A DNA stretch of 64,000 bases from Prevotellaceae bacterium UBA1710 (GTDB lineage Bacteria > Bacteroidota > Bacteroidia > Bacteroidales > Bacteroidaceae): assembly GCA_002317355.1 (NCBI GenBank), contig DCJC01000056.1, positions 1 to 64,000 on the forward strand, given 5' to 3'. A program made the position numbers and the translations under genes. Position 1 is the stretch's first letter. Each line of letters begins with the position of its first letter. Shown here piece after piece: positions 25,843-35,375 of this stretch. Under the pieces are notes generated by a model. It was given only the letters and a program-made list of their open reading frames with translations, searched no databases and was not told the origin of the DNA.

Positions 25843-26736
25843 TTACTGCTTAGGAATGTTTACGGTCATTGCATTGATCATTCGTGCATAGACGGCATTG
25901 AGTTCCTTGATCTCTTCTGCCATCTTGCGTGTCTCTGCATTGATTTCATCTTGAGTCGTAATCTGCTGAGAAGCAGACTTGAGCTGCATCTCGTAAACTC
26001 GTGCAATACCAGTGAGTGTACGGTTGAGGTTCTCCATCTCCTGAGAGTCGATAGAGAGTCGCTCGCTGACAGCACCAATCTTGAGGAGAAGCTCGTTGAG
26101 CTCGTTGAGGCGGTCAACGTATGTAGATGTAGCCTGCTCCATTGCCTGTGCTGTTTCTGGAGTAACAGCAGGTGCAGGTGTTCCGATCTGTGGAGTTGTA
26201 GTCTTTTCTTCAGAAGAACTTGCTGCAAATGTGATTGCCTCTGAAGTTGACTGAGGAGCTTGAGCTGCCTGACTGCTACCGCCAATGGTTCCACCACCAA
26301 TAATGATAGTCCCGCCAGCAACAGGAGAAACAGGTGTGCTACTGATGTTGCCTGATTGGATATTTACGGCAGCGGTTGTCTTGCTTTCGAGTACGCTTTC
26401 AGGAACAACGGCAGAAGTAACGGCAGGAACGTTTCCTGTAGCAGCCTGAGCTGCGAGTTCTGCAGCTAACTGGCTGTCGGTTGCGAGGTCACGACCTTCT
26501 TGTGTCTTGTCGAATGGACGGTCGAAGGCAGAGATAAAGAACACGAATACCTCAGTACCCATACCGATGAATAGCATGAAGTTGGCTCCTGGGAGGTGGG
26601 TGAGCTTGAACAATGTGCCGAGGATTACGATAGCTGCACCCCATGAATATGCGTAATTCATGAATGTCTGTCCAGCTACGCTATCCATCCATTTCTGAAG
26701 TCGATATACTATATTGAATTTACTGTATTTTGCCAT
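25843..26736 (-). CDS. gldL: Type IX secretion / gliding motor protein GldL/PorL
   Basis: The 297-residue protein has two N-terminal membrane helices (about 27-45 and 53-70; the first contains AYSWGAAIVILGTLFKL, the second MLFIGMGTEVFVFFISAF) and a long cytoplasmic region with a low-complexity stretch (about 85-190) and a C-terminal coiled coil (about 190-295). GldL surrounds the GldM dimer; a glutamate in the second helix (GTEVF) is the expected proton-path residue. The variable middle is Ala/Thr/Ser/Gly-rich. Confidence 0.95.
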   Translation of the reverse strand: MAKYSKFNIVYRLQKWMDSVAGQTFMNYAYSWGAAIVILGTLFKLTHLPGANFMLFIGMGTEVFVFFISAFDRPFDKTQEGRDLATDSQLAAELAAQAATGNVPAVTSAVVPESVLESKTTAAVNIQSGNISSTPVSPVAGGTIIIGGGTIGGSSQAAQAPQSTSEAITFAASSSEEKTTTPQIGTPAPAVTPETAQAMEQATSTYVDRLNELNELLLKIGAVSERLSIDSQEMENLNRTLTGIARVYEMQLKSASQQITTQDEINAETRKMAEEIKELNAVYARMINAMTVNIPKQ

Positions 26737-26747
26737 AATAGTCGTTT

Positions 26748-28205
26748 TTATCTTTTCTTCTTTCCCTTGCCATTTTGGCTAGAAGGACTTGCCAATGAAC
26801 GTACGCAACGGAATCCAATGTATGCCCTTGGCTGATTCTGATACTCCCATGAGCGCCATGCAGAGCGTATGAAGCTCTCAGGGTCTTTCCATGATCCACC
26901 TCTTACGCTCTTCTTCTTGAGTCGGTAAGGGTCTTCTGTAGCAGCGTTGTACTCAAGTTTAGGGTTGAGGTCGTTCATTGCCTCTACACCTGCCTCTGTG
27001 TAGATTGTGGAAGTCCATTCTGCTACATTGCCAGCCATGTCATAGAGTCCGTGGCTGTTTGGAGAGTATATGCCTGTCTTGGATGTGATGAGGTTTCCAT
27101 CCTTGGTGTAGTTACCTCTGTCAGGCTTGAAGTTGGCATAGAAGCATCCATCGCCATTCTTCACATCTTGATTCTCCCAGGGGAATTCGGTTCCATCCTT
27201 ACCGCGAGCTGCATATTCCCATTCTGCTTCAGAAGGAAGACGGTAGCGCTGAACGTATTTTGCCTGACCTGATAGTCCTTTCAGAAGGAAGTCGGTACGC
27301 CAAGCGCAGAACGCATTTGCCTGCTCCCATGTAACTCCAACTACTGGATAGTCATTGTAAACAGGGTTGCTGAAGTAGTTGCGGAGGTACATCTCATTGT
27401 CGGAATTTGGGAAATCGTTAACCCAGCATGTTGTGTCAGGATAGATGTTGACGATGTAGGTGTGTAGGAAGTCCCAAGGTCCAGAGAGAGGTCGGTTGAT
27501 GGTTTCTCTTATGATCTTTCCTTCATCATTGATGTATGCTGTATCCTTAGTGATCATTACAACCTCATCAGGATTCACAATGACGTCGGTGTTGAGATTC
27601 CTTTCTTCTGCCCTCATGCGGTTACGACGGAGAGCGGCTGTTGTGTAGTCGTAAATCTCATAGCGGTATGTGAGCTGTGATGCGTCTATGAGTTTCTCTC
27701 CTGTAACTGGATTTGTGTTGTACAGACTTTCGTATGCACGCATCTGGTCCTCGTTAGGCTTACGTGGGAGAGGCTTCTTCCAGTTGATGACAGGTGTTAT
27801 AGGGTCGCCGTTCTTGTCTTCTGTGATAAGATATGATTCGTCACCTCCGTAAGCAGGATCTGCCAGACGAGTACGAAGTATGCTGTCACGCACCCACATT
27901 ACGAACTGACGGTATTTTGAATTGGATACCTCTGTCTCATCCATCCAAAAGCCGTCAACGCTTATGTCTTTGACTGGAGCAACATTTCCCCAAAGGGAAT
28001 CACCATTCGCAATTCCCATTTTCAAAGAACCGCGATTTACCATTGTCATTCCGTATGGAGTAGGCTCGGTAAATCCTCGTCCGCTGCCTACGCCAGTTAC
28101 CTCACCACCGTATGCAGAGGATGTCATCTTGCCTCCAAAGCAAGAAGAGAGTAGAAATGCCGCATTTGTAATCGCAAGTGCAAATATAATATTCTTAATC
28201 TTCAT
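26748..28205 (-). CDS. gldK: Type IX secretion lipoprotein GldK/PorK
   Basis: The 485-residue protein has a lipoprotein signal with lipobox LLSSC (C22) and a formylglycine-generating-enzyme-like (SUMF1) domain from about 60 to 470, recognisable by DISVDGFWMDETEVSN, YPVVGVTWEQANAFC, LPSEAEWEYAARG, YDMAGNVAEWTS and the final IGFRCVRS. In this system the domain is structural: GldK forms the outer-membrane-attached ring with GldN. It is 8 bp after porP and 11 bp before gldL. Confidence 0.96.
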   Translation of the reverse strand: MKIKNIIFALAITNAAFLLSSCFGGKMTSSAYGGEVTGVGSGRGFTEPTPYGMTMVNRGSLKMGIANGDSLWGNVAPVKDISVDGFWMDETEVSNSKYRQFVMWVRDSILRTRLADPAYGGDESYLITEDKNGDPITPVINWKKPLPRKPNEDQMRAYESLYNTNPVTGEKLIDASQLTYRYEIYDYTTAALRRNRMRAEERNLNTDVIVNPDEVVMITKDTAYINDEGKIIRETINRPLSGPWDFLHTYIVNIYPDTTCWVNDFPNSDNEMYLRNYFSNPVYNDYPVVGVTWEQANAFCAWRTDFLLKGLSGQAKYVQRYRLPSEAEWEYAARGKDGTEFPWENQDVKNGDGCFYANFKPDRGNYTKDGNLITSKTGIYSPNSHGLYDMAGNVAEWTSTIYTEAGVEAMNDLNPKLEYNAATEDPYRLKKKSVRGGSWKDPESFIRSAWRSWEYQNQPRAYIGFRCVRSLASPSSQNGKGKKKR

Positions 28206-28213
28206 ATCAATTG

Positions 28214-29176
28214 TTATAGATGTCGTACACTTTGATGCCTGTTCTTTCCCTTAGGCATGAAGTTGATATCTGTTTGGTAACCTATATGTAGTTCGTGTGA
28301 ACTATTCTCTATGTTTATTCCATTTGTGAATAACTCATAGGTGTAGCCTATCATTATTCCGTGGAAATTGCCTGCGAGATATACCGTTGCCGAGCTTGTA
28401 GGATTTAATCCTGTACCTGCTGTATATCCAAGGCCTGCACTCATTGTTCTTCCTTCGTATGTATAAAGGAGTCGTGCTGTGAGATCTCCTCTGTATGCTG
28501 TAAGGTCGGTTTTTATGAGAGTTGAAGTTGCTATGGTTAGCAGTGGGTTGTTCAACTTGAAGTTGTATCCGCCTGTAGCGTACAGAATCGGATTTGCGTT
28601 TATCTCATTTGTTTCGCCTAATGTGATTGTAGGTGAAGTGATGTGCTGTGCAGAGACTCCTACGTACCATTCGTCTTGAAGGTATTGTAAACCAAAGGCG
28701 AAGTCGATAGAGTTGCCTTTCAACTCGCTCTTGCTGAGTGCCTGGTCGTTGGTGTCTTCTACATCCAGTTTTGAACCGTTGTAGGATTCGCTTAGAAGAC
28801 CTAACTGAACTCCGATAGATAATCTTCCTTCTGCAAATTTCCTTTGGTAGCTGTATTGGGCTGATATCTGCTGATGGGAGAGCAAACCTAACTTATCGTT
28901 CATGAAATAGACTCCTACGCCGTTTCTTGTGTTTAATGCGTTGAATGGCATGTCGGCAGAAACGTATGCTGTTTGAGGGCTGTTTTTGTATCCAACCATA
29001 CTCATCGCGTAGGCAGCGTTTATATTCAGTTTGTCAAACTTTCCTGCTGCTGCAGGATTGAATGATGTCTGCATATCGAAATAGTGAGAAAAATGCGCGT
29101 CATATTGGGCTCTGCCTTTTAAAGGAACCAGCGCCATGGCTATGAGGATTATTTTCACTATTCTGTTTGATTTCAC
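28214..29176 (-). CDS. porP: Type IX secretion membrane protein PorP/SprF
   Basis: The 320-residue protein has a signal peptide and the family opening AQYDAHFSHYFDMQTSFNPAAAGKFDKLNI, written here in parts: QYDAHFSHY, then SFNPAAAG. The rest is a beta-barrel of the PorP/SprF type, an outer-membrane part of the type IX system. It is the first gene of the porP-gldK-gldL-gldM-gldN-barrel operon. No full promoter consensus was found in the 46 bases between its start and the terminator at 29223-29255. Confidence 0.93.
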   Translation of the reverse strand: MKSNRIVKIILIAMALVPLKGRAQYDAHFSHYFDMQTSFNPAAAGKFDKLNINAAYAMSMVGYKNSPQTAYVSADMPFNALNTRNGVGVYFMNDKLGLLSHQQISAQYSYQRKFAEGRLSIGVQLGLLSESYNGSKLDVEDTNDQALSKSELKGNSIDFAFGLQYLQDEWYVGVSAQHITSPTITLGETNEINANPILYATGGYNFKLNNPLLTIATSTLIKTDLTAYRGDLTARLLYTYEGRTMSAGLGYTAGTGLNPTSSATVYLAGNFHGIMIGYTYELFTNGINIENSSHELHIGYQTDINFMPKGKNRHQSVRHL

Positions 29177-29222
29177 TTTTATATAACGAATAATATCCTT
29201 GTTTATTACAAATGTGCAAGAA

Positions 29223-29255
29223 AAAAAGCTCCACCCTTTTCGGATGGAGCTTTTT
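29223..29255 (-). terminator. Terminator of the OmpA-family gene
   Basis: An 11-bp stem AAAAAGCTCCA/TGGAGCTTTTT (plus CC/GG inside) with A- and T-runs on either side. It separates the OmpA-family gene from the porP operon; being symmetric, it could act in both directions. Confidence 0.85.
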
Positions 29256-29275
29256 CTTATTTTGTTGAGTTTTAA

Positions 29276-30439
29276 TTACTTCTCGAAGAACATCATTGCT
29301 ACACGGTTGTTCTCGTAAGTCTCATACATATCCTTTGTTGTACCGCAACCCTCAGCTGTGATACGGCTCTCGTCGATACCGTACTTCTTAACGAGGAGAT
29401 CCTTAACAGCATTAGCACGACGAACAGAGAGGTTCTGGTTCTTCTTTGCGTTGCCTTCTGGTGAAGCGTAACCCTTGATGTTGAGCTTGAGCTCTGGGTG
29501 GTTCTTCAAAACCTGAGCTGCAACTGCAACGTTTTCAGCCTGCTGCTTTGTGATGAGAGACTTGTTTACGTTGTAGAATACGTTTGGAATAACAGGAGCC
29601 TCGAATGGACACTCAGGAGCTGGCTTGTTCTCACAGTCACGGAGAGCCTTCTGGAGACGAGCGATCTCTGCCTGAAGCTGAGCAATCTTAGCCTGATCTG
29701 CAGCATTCTTGTCGCGGAGGCTATTGATTGTGTTGTTGAGAGCATCAATCTCGCGCTGGTCACACTCTGTGATGTTCATGAAATGACGTGTGCCATTGCT
29801 TGTCTTGAAATAGTAGTTAACACCTGCTGCCAACTGAAGGTTAGAGATGTTTGAGTTATACTGAATCTTCTGTACTCTCTTTGCGCCACCAATTTCGTAA
29901 GTGATAGATGGCTCAATATAAACCTGCCACTGCTTCTCTGCACCAAGATTGAATGCGAAGTCAAGACCGAGCTTAGAGTTGAAAGTGTTAATCTGCCAGT
30001 TAGTGCCTTGAGTCTTGTCTGTTCCTGAGTTCTTGCCGAAGCCGATACCTGCAAGACCGATGATTTCAAATGAACGTGGTGAACCTGTGTAACCACCGAA
30101 AGCATTCATGAAATTAACTGTACCAAGAAGGTTGAACTGGAAAGCACGAGGGAAACTGCCATCTATGTAGCTTGCACCGTGTACTTTGTTGTCGAAAAGG
30201 AAAGTACCTTCTGCTGCAATACCGACACTTGGAGTGAACCACTTACCAAGACGGAGACTGAACTCTGGGTTCAGGTTCTTCAATACTGCCTGATCTGTAG
30301 TCTTAGATGCAACACCAAGGTTTGCGCCTAAGTACCAGTTGTCCCAGAACTTGTTGTTTCCGATGCCAGTCTGTGGTTCCTGTGCTGATGCAGACATTGC
30401 TGATGCTGCAACAGCAAGCATTAAGAAAAACTTTTTCAT
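29276..30439 (-). CDS. OmpA-family outer-membrane protein (barrel plus peptidoglycan-binding domain)
   Basis: The 387-residue protein has a signal peptide (1-19), an N-terminal beta-barrel region (about 25-215), a coiled coil (about 225-270, RDKNAADQAKIAQLQAEIARL region), and a C-terminal OmpA domain (about 280-387) with NIKGYASPEGNAKKNQNLS and NRVAMMFF, which binds peptidoglycan. It is a major-surface-protein type; codon use suggests high expression. It has its own promoter (30515-30545) and terminator (29223-29255), so although adjacent to the type IX operon it is a separate unit. Confidence 0.93.
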   Translation of the reverse strand: MKKFFLMLAVAASAMSASAQEPQTGIGNNKFWDNWYLGANLGVASKTTDQAVLKNLNPEFSLRLGKWFTPSVGIAAEGTFLFDNKVHGASYIDGSFPRAFQFNLLGTVNFMNAFGGYTGSPRSFEIIGLAGIGFGKNSGTDKTQGTNWQINTFNSKLGLDFAFNLGAEKQWQVYIEPSITYEIGGAKRVQKIQYNSNISNLQLAAGVNYYFKTSNGTRHFMNITECDQREIDALNNTINSLRDKNAADQAKIAQLQAEIARLQKALRDCENKPAPECPFEAPVIPNVFYNVNKSLITKQQAENVAVAAQVLKNHPELKLNIKGYASPEGNAKKNQNLSVRRANAVKDLLVKKYGIDESRITAEGCGTTKDMYETYENNRVAMMFFEK

Positions 30440-30514
30440 TTTGTTTATGATTTTAATTGTTTATATCATGCAATTACCCCTAGATTATTATTTGTTTATC
30501 TAGATATTTGTTTG

Positions 30515-30545
30515 CAAAAGTAATATATTTTTGCTAAACAACAAA
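30515..30545 (-). promoter_or_regulatory. Promoter of the OmpA-family gene
   Basis: Minus-strand TTTG (30542-30545), 19-nt spacer, TACTTTTG (30515-30522). The leader is about 70 nt. Confidence 0.85.
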
Positions 30546-30627
30546 ATATTCTTGCGTTTTTTCGTCAGAAAAATTGAAAAAAAGTGATTTTTATCATATT
30601 TTAATTGAAAAATGCCGTTTTTTTATG

Positions 30628-32646
30628 TTAAAATTTGTATTTTACGCTAAAATCTATGTCTGTTTGATGCGAAGAGTCAATCATTCGAAGTCCCGAAGAA
30701 ATGCTTTTTCGGTTAAAGTATTTCGTGAAACCAAACTTGAAATTTGCTATAACATTGGAAGTTAGCGTTCCTTTTACGATAGAAGAAAATCTTATGCCCT
30801 CATCATAAAATGAGGACGCCGAAAAGATTCCTGGAATATTTCTCTCGTTAATATAGATACTTGAACTACTGTCATCCGTATTAAAATAAGATGCAAAAAT
30901 GTATATAGATGTTTTTTTGTGCGGCTGAAAACTTATATTTTCAGAGATAGAATAACCGATTGAAGTGTTATCATTAAAATTTAAGCTTGCTAGATCTACT
31001 GTTGTTGTGAAAGTGAATTTTTCAGACTGTTTTATTGCTGAAATATGTAGTTTGTTGTTGTAGCGATTTATAATAGCTGTTTTTTCTGAATTGTTACGTT
31101 GTCTTATTCTGAAATTGTATTTAGCTAAGAAAGACCATTCCTTTAATTCATATTTCAAGGATATACTGTTATCGAATGAATATGATGATGCGTTTGTGTA
31201 ATATTTTATCCAAGGGAAATAGCAAATATCTGAATATGCGTCAAGAGACAATCTTTTGGTAATTGTCCACTTTATGCCTGTAAGGAATCCACTTTCGTTT
31301 TGTGTGTATCCGCCGTCACTAAATGATTTCGCATTTATAGCGTAATATTTGTAAGAATAAAATCTTTGCACTACATGTAATGATATGGATCTGTTGACTC
31401 GTCCTCCTGCATAATTAATTGTTGCAATAGAACCGCAAGAGCCAGTTGCGGTTTCTCCAGAAAATGAATATTTTCCGGAATTATATCCGTAGTTGATACT
31501 TACATTCCAGAAGTCGTATCCTTTTGCATAATATGTTCGATAGGAACTCTGACTATTTGATGAATTTGGATTGAGGAGTCTATTAAACCGATTATATACC
31601 GCTGAAGTTCCTATGTAAAGCCCATTTCTTTTATAGTTGAGGTGGGCGCCAAGGTTCAAGGAGGAAGTATTGTTTTTCTTCTCCATTTCGGTTGGGGTTC
31701 TGTGGTATCCGCTGTTTATAATAGTTGAGACGCTGCCATCTTTGTTCAATGTCGCGTCTATGTTACGATATGACCAAAAGGTTGTAATTGTCCATTTGGA
31801 ATCAGATTTCGCTTTTCCAATTTCAAAAGTACTTGCCAAACCTTGAAAATGATTTGCATCTGACCTTGTTGCATGGCCAGATATGGCAGCATCATACGAA
31901 TTCATAGACGATAGCATCATTCGTTTTCCATATCCAAAACAGTTATTTTGGATGAGACCAAGTCCAAACTTTATATTGTATTGTCCTATGATGATATTCT
32001 TGAGTCTTCCGATATTACTCACTTTAACATAAAATGAATAATTATCCATTCCCCATTTGTTCTTGTTTGCAAATAATGGTTCGCCTGCATCTTGAGCTCC
32101 ACAAAAGCCATACTTGATATTATCTGAGAATTTGCCAGATATCTTTATGGTATATTTGTATTTATAGCCGAGATAACCATTCTTATCTCCTTCTCTATTA
32201 TATAAAGGTATGTTAGCATTAGCTTGTATTTCACCATGACCTTTTTTCATTATAGAATCAAGTATTGGTCTTGAATACCATTTGCCTTTCTTTTGTGGTG
32301 CAGCAATTAAGAAGTTGCATAGAAAGAGTCTGAGTCGTCTGTCTATTGACTCAATAAGTGCAAGTTCCTCAATTGTTTTGAATTCGCCATATCTATCTCT
32401 ATACTTGATTATGTCGTCAATATGGTCGTTGTTCAACCCTGGTATCAGATATAAATCCTCTGGATTCAGAGTATTAATGTTTAGAGGCGATGATTCTAAT
32501 TCGCAAAGATACTCGTAATCATTCTCTATTGAAGTTTCATCAATTTCTTCATTCGCATAGATTTCATGAAAATACTCTTCCCATGTTTTTTCTTGTGCCA
32601 TGGAAAGAATTGGAAAAAGTGCTATTATAATAATGATTGCGCGCAC
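30628..32646 (-). CDS. Secreted helix-hairpin-helix protein with C-terminal beta-barrel
   Basis: The 672-residue product has a signal peptide (1-17), then helix-hairpin-helix motifs (about 53-105: LNINTLNPEDLYLIPGLNND and a second GEFKTIEELALI), the ComEA-like type that touches DNA backbones. From about 125 to the end it alternates like a large outer-membrane barrel and ends with the aromatic YKF. The combination occurs in Bacteroidetes but has no assigned role known to me; DNA uptake or a structural use of the HhH fold are both possible. It is the last gene of the mrp-to-HhH run, 44 bp after cmk. Confidence 0.82.
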   Translation of the reverse strand: MRAIIIIIALFPILSMAQEKTWEEYFHEIYANEEIDETSIENDYEYLCELESSPLNINTLNPEDLYLIPGLNNDHIDDIIKYRDRYGEFKTIEELALIESIDRRLRLFLCNFLIAAPQKKGKWYSRPILDSIMKKGHGEIQANANIPLYNREGDKNGYLGYKYKYTIKISGKFSDNIKYGFCGAQDAGEPLFANKNKWGMDNYSFYVKVSNIGRLKNIIIGQYNIKFGLGLIQNNCFGYGKRMMLSSMNSYDAAISGHATRSDANHFQGLASTFEIGKAKSDSKWTITTFWSYRNIDATLNKDGSVSTIINSGYHRTPTEMEKKNNTSSLNLGAHLNYKRNGLYIGTSAVYNRFNRLLNPNSSNSQSSYRTYYAKGYDFWNVSINYGYNSGKYSFSGETATGSCGSIATINYAGGRVNRSISLHVVQRFYSYKYYAINAKSFSDGGYTQNESGFLTGIKWTITKRLSLDAYSDICYFPWIKYYTNASSYSFDNSISLKYELKEWSFLAKYNFRIRQRNNSEKTAIINRYNNKLHISAIKQSEKFTFTTTVDLASLNFNDNTSIGYSISENISFQPHKKTSIYIFASYFNTDDSSSSIYINERNIPGIFSASSFYDEGIRFSSIVKGTLTSNVIANFKFGFTKYFNRKSISSGLRMIDSSHQTDIDFSVKYKF

Positions 32647-32690
32647 GCGTATGAAATAATGATGTAAGATTAATGTTGGAAGGCTTTACG

Positions 32691-33380
32691 TTATTGTAAA
32701 GCCTTCTCTACTTGCTGCATGAGCCATTCGTTTTGCTCTGGAATAGTCATATTGCTATTATCTAACAAAATGGCATCTTCTGCCTGACGTAATGGAGATA
32801 CCTCTCTATGGGAATCGAGATAATCGCGTTCCTCTACATTTTTAAGGATCTCTTCAAAATCTGCAGGCATACCCTTCTGCTGAAGTTCGTCAAATCGTCT
32901 TTGTGCGCGAACTTGTGCACTTGCTGTAACGAATATCTTAAGTTCTGCATCAGGGAAAACGGTTGTGCCGATATCTCTTCCGTCCATTACAATCCCCTTT
33001 TCAGCGCCCATTCTTCTCTGTTGATCAACCATTGCTTCTCTTACGAATGGAATAGCTGCAATCTTTGAAACATGATTGCTGACTTCAATTGAGCGGATTA
33101 TTGTTTCAACAACCTCATCGTTAAGGCAAGCGTCTGGTTTGCCAGTCTCTTTGTTGAGGCAGAATGAAACCTTTATGTCAGACATCTTTTTCTCTAACTC
33201 GTCAACCATCACCTCGCCATCTGAAGTGAATAGATTGTTACGCATCGCATATAAGGTTACTGTTCGATACATTGCGCCTGTATCTACATAGATATAACCT
33301 AATCTGCGAGCGAGTTCCTTGGCCATTGTGCTCTTTCCGCAAGAAGAGTGACCATCTATTGCTATCGTAATTTTTTTCAT
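32691..33380 (-). CDS. cmk: Cytidylate kinase
   Basis: Cmk phosphorylates CMP and dCMP. The 229-residue protein has the P-loop GHSSCGKST at 10-18, YVDTGAMYR near 30-38 and [12 protein letters not shown] near 138-149, all diagnostic. It lies 9 bp after ispH. A distinct cytidylate-kinase-like protein is encoded at 57779-58393. Confidence 0.96.
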   Translation of the reverse strand: MKKITIAIDGHSSCGKSTMAKELARRLGYIYVDTGAMYRTVTLYAMRNNLFTSDGEVMVDELEKKMSDIKVSFCLNKETGKPDACLNDEVVETIIRSIEVSNHVSKIAAIPFVREAMVDQQRRMGAEKGIVMDGRDIGTTVFPDAELKIFVTASAQVRAQRRFDELQQKGMPADFEEILKNVEERDYLDSHREVSPLRQAEDAILLDNSNMTIPEQNEWLMQQVEKALQ

Positions 33381-33389
33381 TATTCTTTT

Positions 33390-34247
33390 TTATTTGAAGT
33401 TGTTGCGTATTCTATCTGCTACCTGCTCCATAAGCCACTTTGGTGTTGAAGTTGCTCCGCAGATACCTATACTATTTACGTTTGAAATCCATTCTGGATT
33501 TATCTCTTCAGGACCTTCTACAAGGTATGTGTGAGGATTCTGCTCTTTACAAGCGTTGAATAAGACCTTGCCATTACTGCTCTTTCTTCCTGAAACAAAA
33601 AGAATCAAGTCATGCTTTGTTGCAAAGGTGCAGATGTTTGGCATTCTGTTAGCAACTTGTCTGCAGATTGTATCAAACCATTGGAAGTTTGCACCTTCTG
33701 ATATGTGAGCCTGAATATAATCGATGATAGAATGGAATTCATCAAGCGACTTTGTTGTTTGAGAATAGAGGTAGATGTCGTGTGAGAAATCCAATCTTGT
33801 AACCTCATCAGCATGCTCTATTACGATTGCACGTTGCTTTGTCTGTCCAACAAGTCCAAGAACTTCCGCATGTCCGTTCTTTCCGAAGATTACAATCTGA
33901 GCATCAGGATTTGTTGTGAACTGCTTCTTTATCCTTTTCTGCAGCTGAAGAACGACAGGACATGTTGCATCAATAATCTCGATGTTGTTTTGTTCTGCAA
34001 TCTTATAGGTCTCAGGTGGCTCACCATGTGCTCTAAGCAATACCTTTGCATTATGAAGCTGCGCAAACTGCTCGTGGTCAATAGTGATAAGTCCCATTTC
34101 ACGAAGCCTATCACACTCCATTCCGTTATGCACGATATCTCCGAGGCAATAAAGAGTAGAACCTTTTGCAAGTTCTTCCTCTGCCTTATTGATAGCTGTT
34201 GTAACACCAAAGCAGAAACCTGATGAAGAATCTATTTCTATTAACAT
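33390..34247 (-). CDS. ispH: 4-hydroxy-3-methylbut-2-enyl diphosphate reductase
   Basis: IspH is the last enzyme of the MEP isoprenoid pathway and carries a 4Fe-4S cluster. The 285-residue protein has the three cluster cysteines in place (C12 in GFCFGV, C96 in DATCPVV, C195 in DTICRQ), and the substrate residues VHNG and RAHG (H40, H74). Length is typical. It overlaps no gene but is spaced 12 bp from meaB and 9 bp from cmk, so the three are cotranscribed. Confidence 0.97.
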   Translation of the reverse strand: MLIEIDSSSGFCFGVTTAINKAEEELAKGSTLYCLGDIVHNGMECDRLREMGLITIDHEQFAQLHNAKVLLRAHGEPPETYKIAEQNNIEIIDATCPVVLQLQKRIKKQFTTNPDAQIVIFGKNGHAEVLGLVGQTKQRAIVIEHADEVTRLDFSHDIYLYSQTTKSLDEFHSIIDYIQAHISEGANFQWFDTICRQVANRMPNICTFATKHDLILFVSGRKSSNGKVLFNACKEQNPHTYLVEGPEEINPEWISNVNSIGICGATSTPKWLMEQVADRIRNNFK

Positions 34248-34259
34248 ATCTTCTTACTC

Positions 34260-35357
34260 CTATTTTAATCCTGCATAAAACTCATCCAATAGACCATAAG
34301 CTGCCATGAAGCTTGTTTTTTCACCATTTTGAACGCTTTGTTCAGCTTCCTCAAGTCTTTTGGCAATGATTGGGTCATTATAGAACTTGTTCCTTAGACT
34401 TGCCTCGATGGTTTCGTACATCCAGTATTTGTTCTGTCTATGGCGACGAGTGTCGAAATATCCGTTCTCCTTTACGAAGTCCACGTATTCAAAGATCATA
34501 TCCCAGACTTCCTTAACGCCATATCCATAGAAACCAGAGTAGCAAAGCACCTTAGGCAGCCAACCGCTTTCTGGCATTGGGAAGAAATGAAGTGCGTTGC
34601 GGAAATTAGTAGCAGCCATCTGACATCTATCCACATTATCTCCATCACATTTGTTCACAACGATACCATCTGCAATCTCCATGATTCCTCGTTTGATGCC
34701 TTGAAGCTCGTCGCCTGTACCTGCTACCTGAATGAGCAGGAAGAAATCCACCATGGAATGACACGCTGTTTCACTCTGGCCTACACCTACAGTCTCAATA
34801 AAGATCTTATCATAGCCTGCAGCCTCGCAAAGAATAACGGTTTCACGAGTCTTTCTTGCAACACCACCAAGAGAACCTGCTGATGGTGAAGGGCGTATGA
34901 ATGCATCTTGTCTCGTAGATAATTTCTCCATTCTTGTTTTGTCGCCAAGAATACTTCCCTTGCTCCTTTCTGAAGAAGGGTCGATAGCAAGAACTGCAAG
35001 TTTACCTCCATAGGTGTCCAGGACGTGTGTACCAAACAGATCGATAGAAGTACTCTTGCCTGCTCCAGGAACACCACTAATGCCGATTCTTACAGACTTT
35101 CCGCTGTAAGGGAGGCATTTCTCGATTACTTTTTGTGCCTTAGCCTGATGGTCTGGGTTGATGGATTCGATAAGCGTAACTGCTTGTGAGAGAATGGTGA
35201 CATCACCTCGTAAAATTCCTTCAACCATCTCGTCAACGCTATATTCCTTATGACGAAAACGACCGCGTTTCAGATATGGGTTTATGATAGAAGGCTGAGC
35301 AACGCCACTATTGACTGTAAGACCTGCAAACTCGCTACTATTTTCTGGATGTTCCAT
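34260..35357 (-). CDS. meaB: Methylmalonyl-CoA mutase-associated GTPase MeaB
   Basis: MeaB protects and reloads the B12-dependent methylmalonyl-CoA mutase used in the succinate-propionate route. The 365-residue protein has the P-loop GVPGAGKST at 95-103, DPSSERSKGSILGDKTRM, FIETVGVGQSE and VVNKCDGDN, as in the ArgK/MeaB family, plus the C-terminal dimerisation arm. The mutase genes are not in this window. It belongs to the mrp-HhH run. Confidence 0.95.
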   Translation of the reverse strand: MEHPENSSEFAGLTVNSGVAQPSIINPYLKRGRFRHKEYSVDEMVEGILRGDVTILSQAVTLIESINPDHQAKAQKVIEKCLPYSGKSVRIGISGVPGAGKSTSIDLFGTHVLDTYGGKLAVLAIDPSSERSKGSILGDKTRMEKLSTRQDAFIRPSPSAGSLGGVARKTRETVILCEAAGYDKIFIETVGVGQSETACHSMVDFFLLIQVAGTGDELQGIKRGIMEIADGIVVNKCDGDNVDRCQMAATNFRNALHFFPMPESGWLPKVLCYSGFYGYGVKEVWDMIFEYVDFVKENGYFDTRRHRQNKYWMYETIEASLRNKFYNDPIIAKRLEEAEQSVQNGEKTSFMAAYGLLDEFYAGLK

Positions 35358-35375
35358 AATGGAGATATTATAAGT

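Noticed and set aside
30574..30765. 63-codon open frame on the plus strand
   Set aside because: It overlaps the end of the HhH-barrel gene on the other strand and has no protein features of its own.
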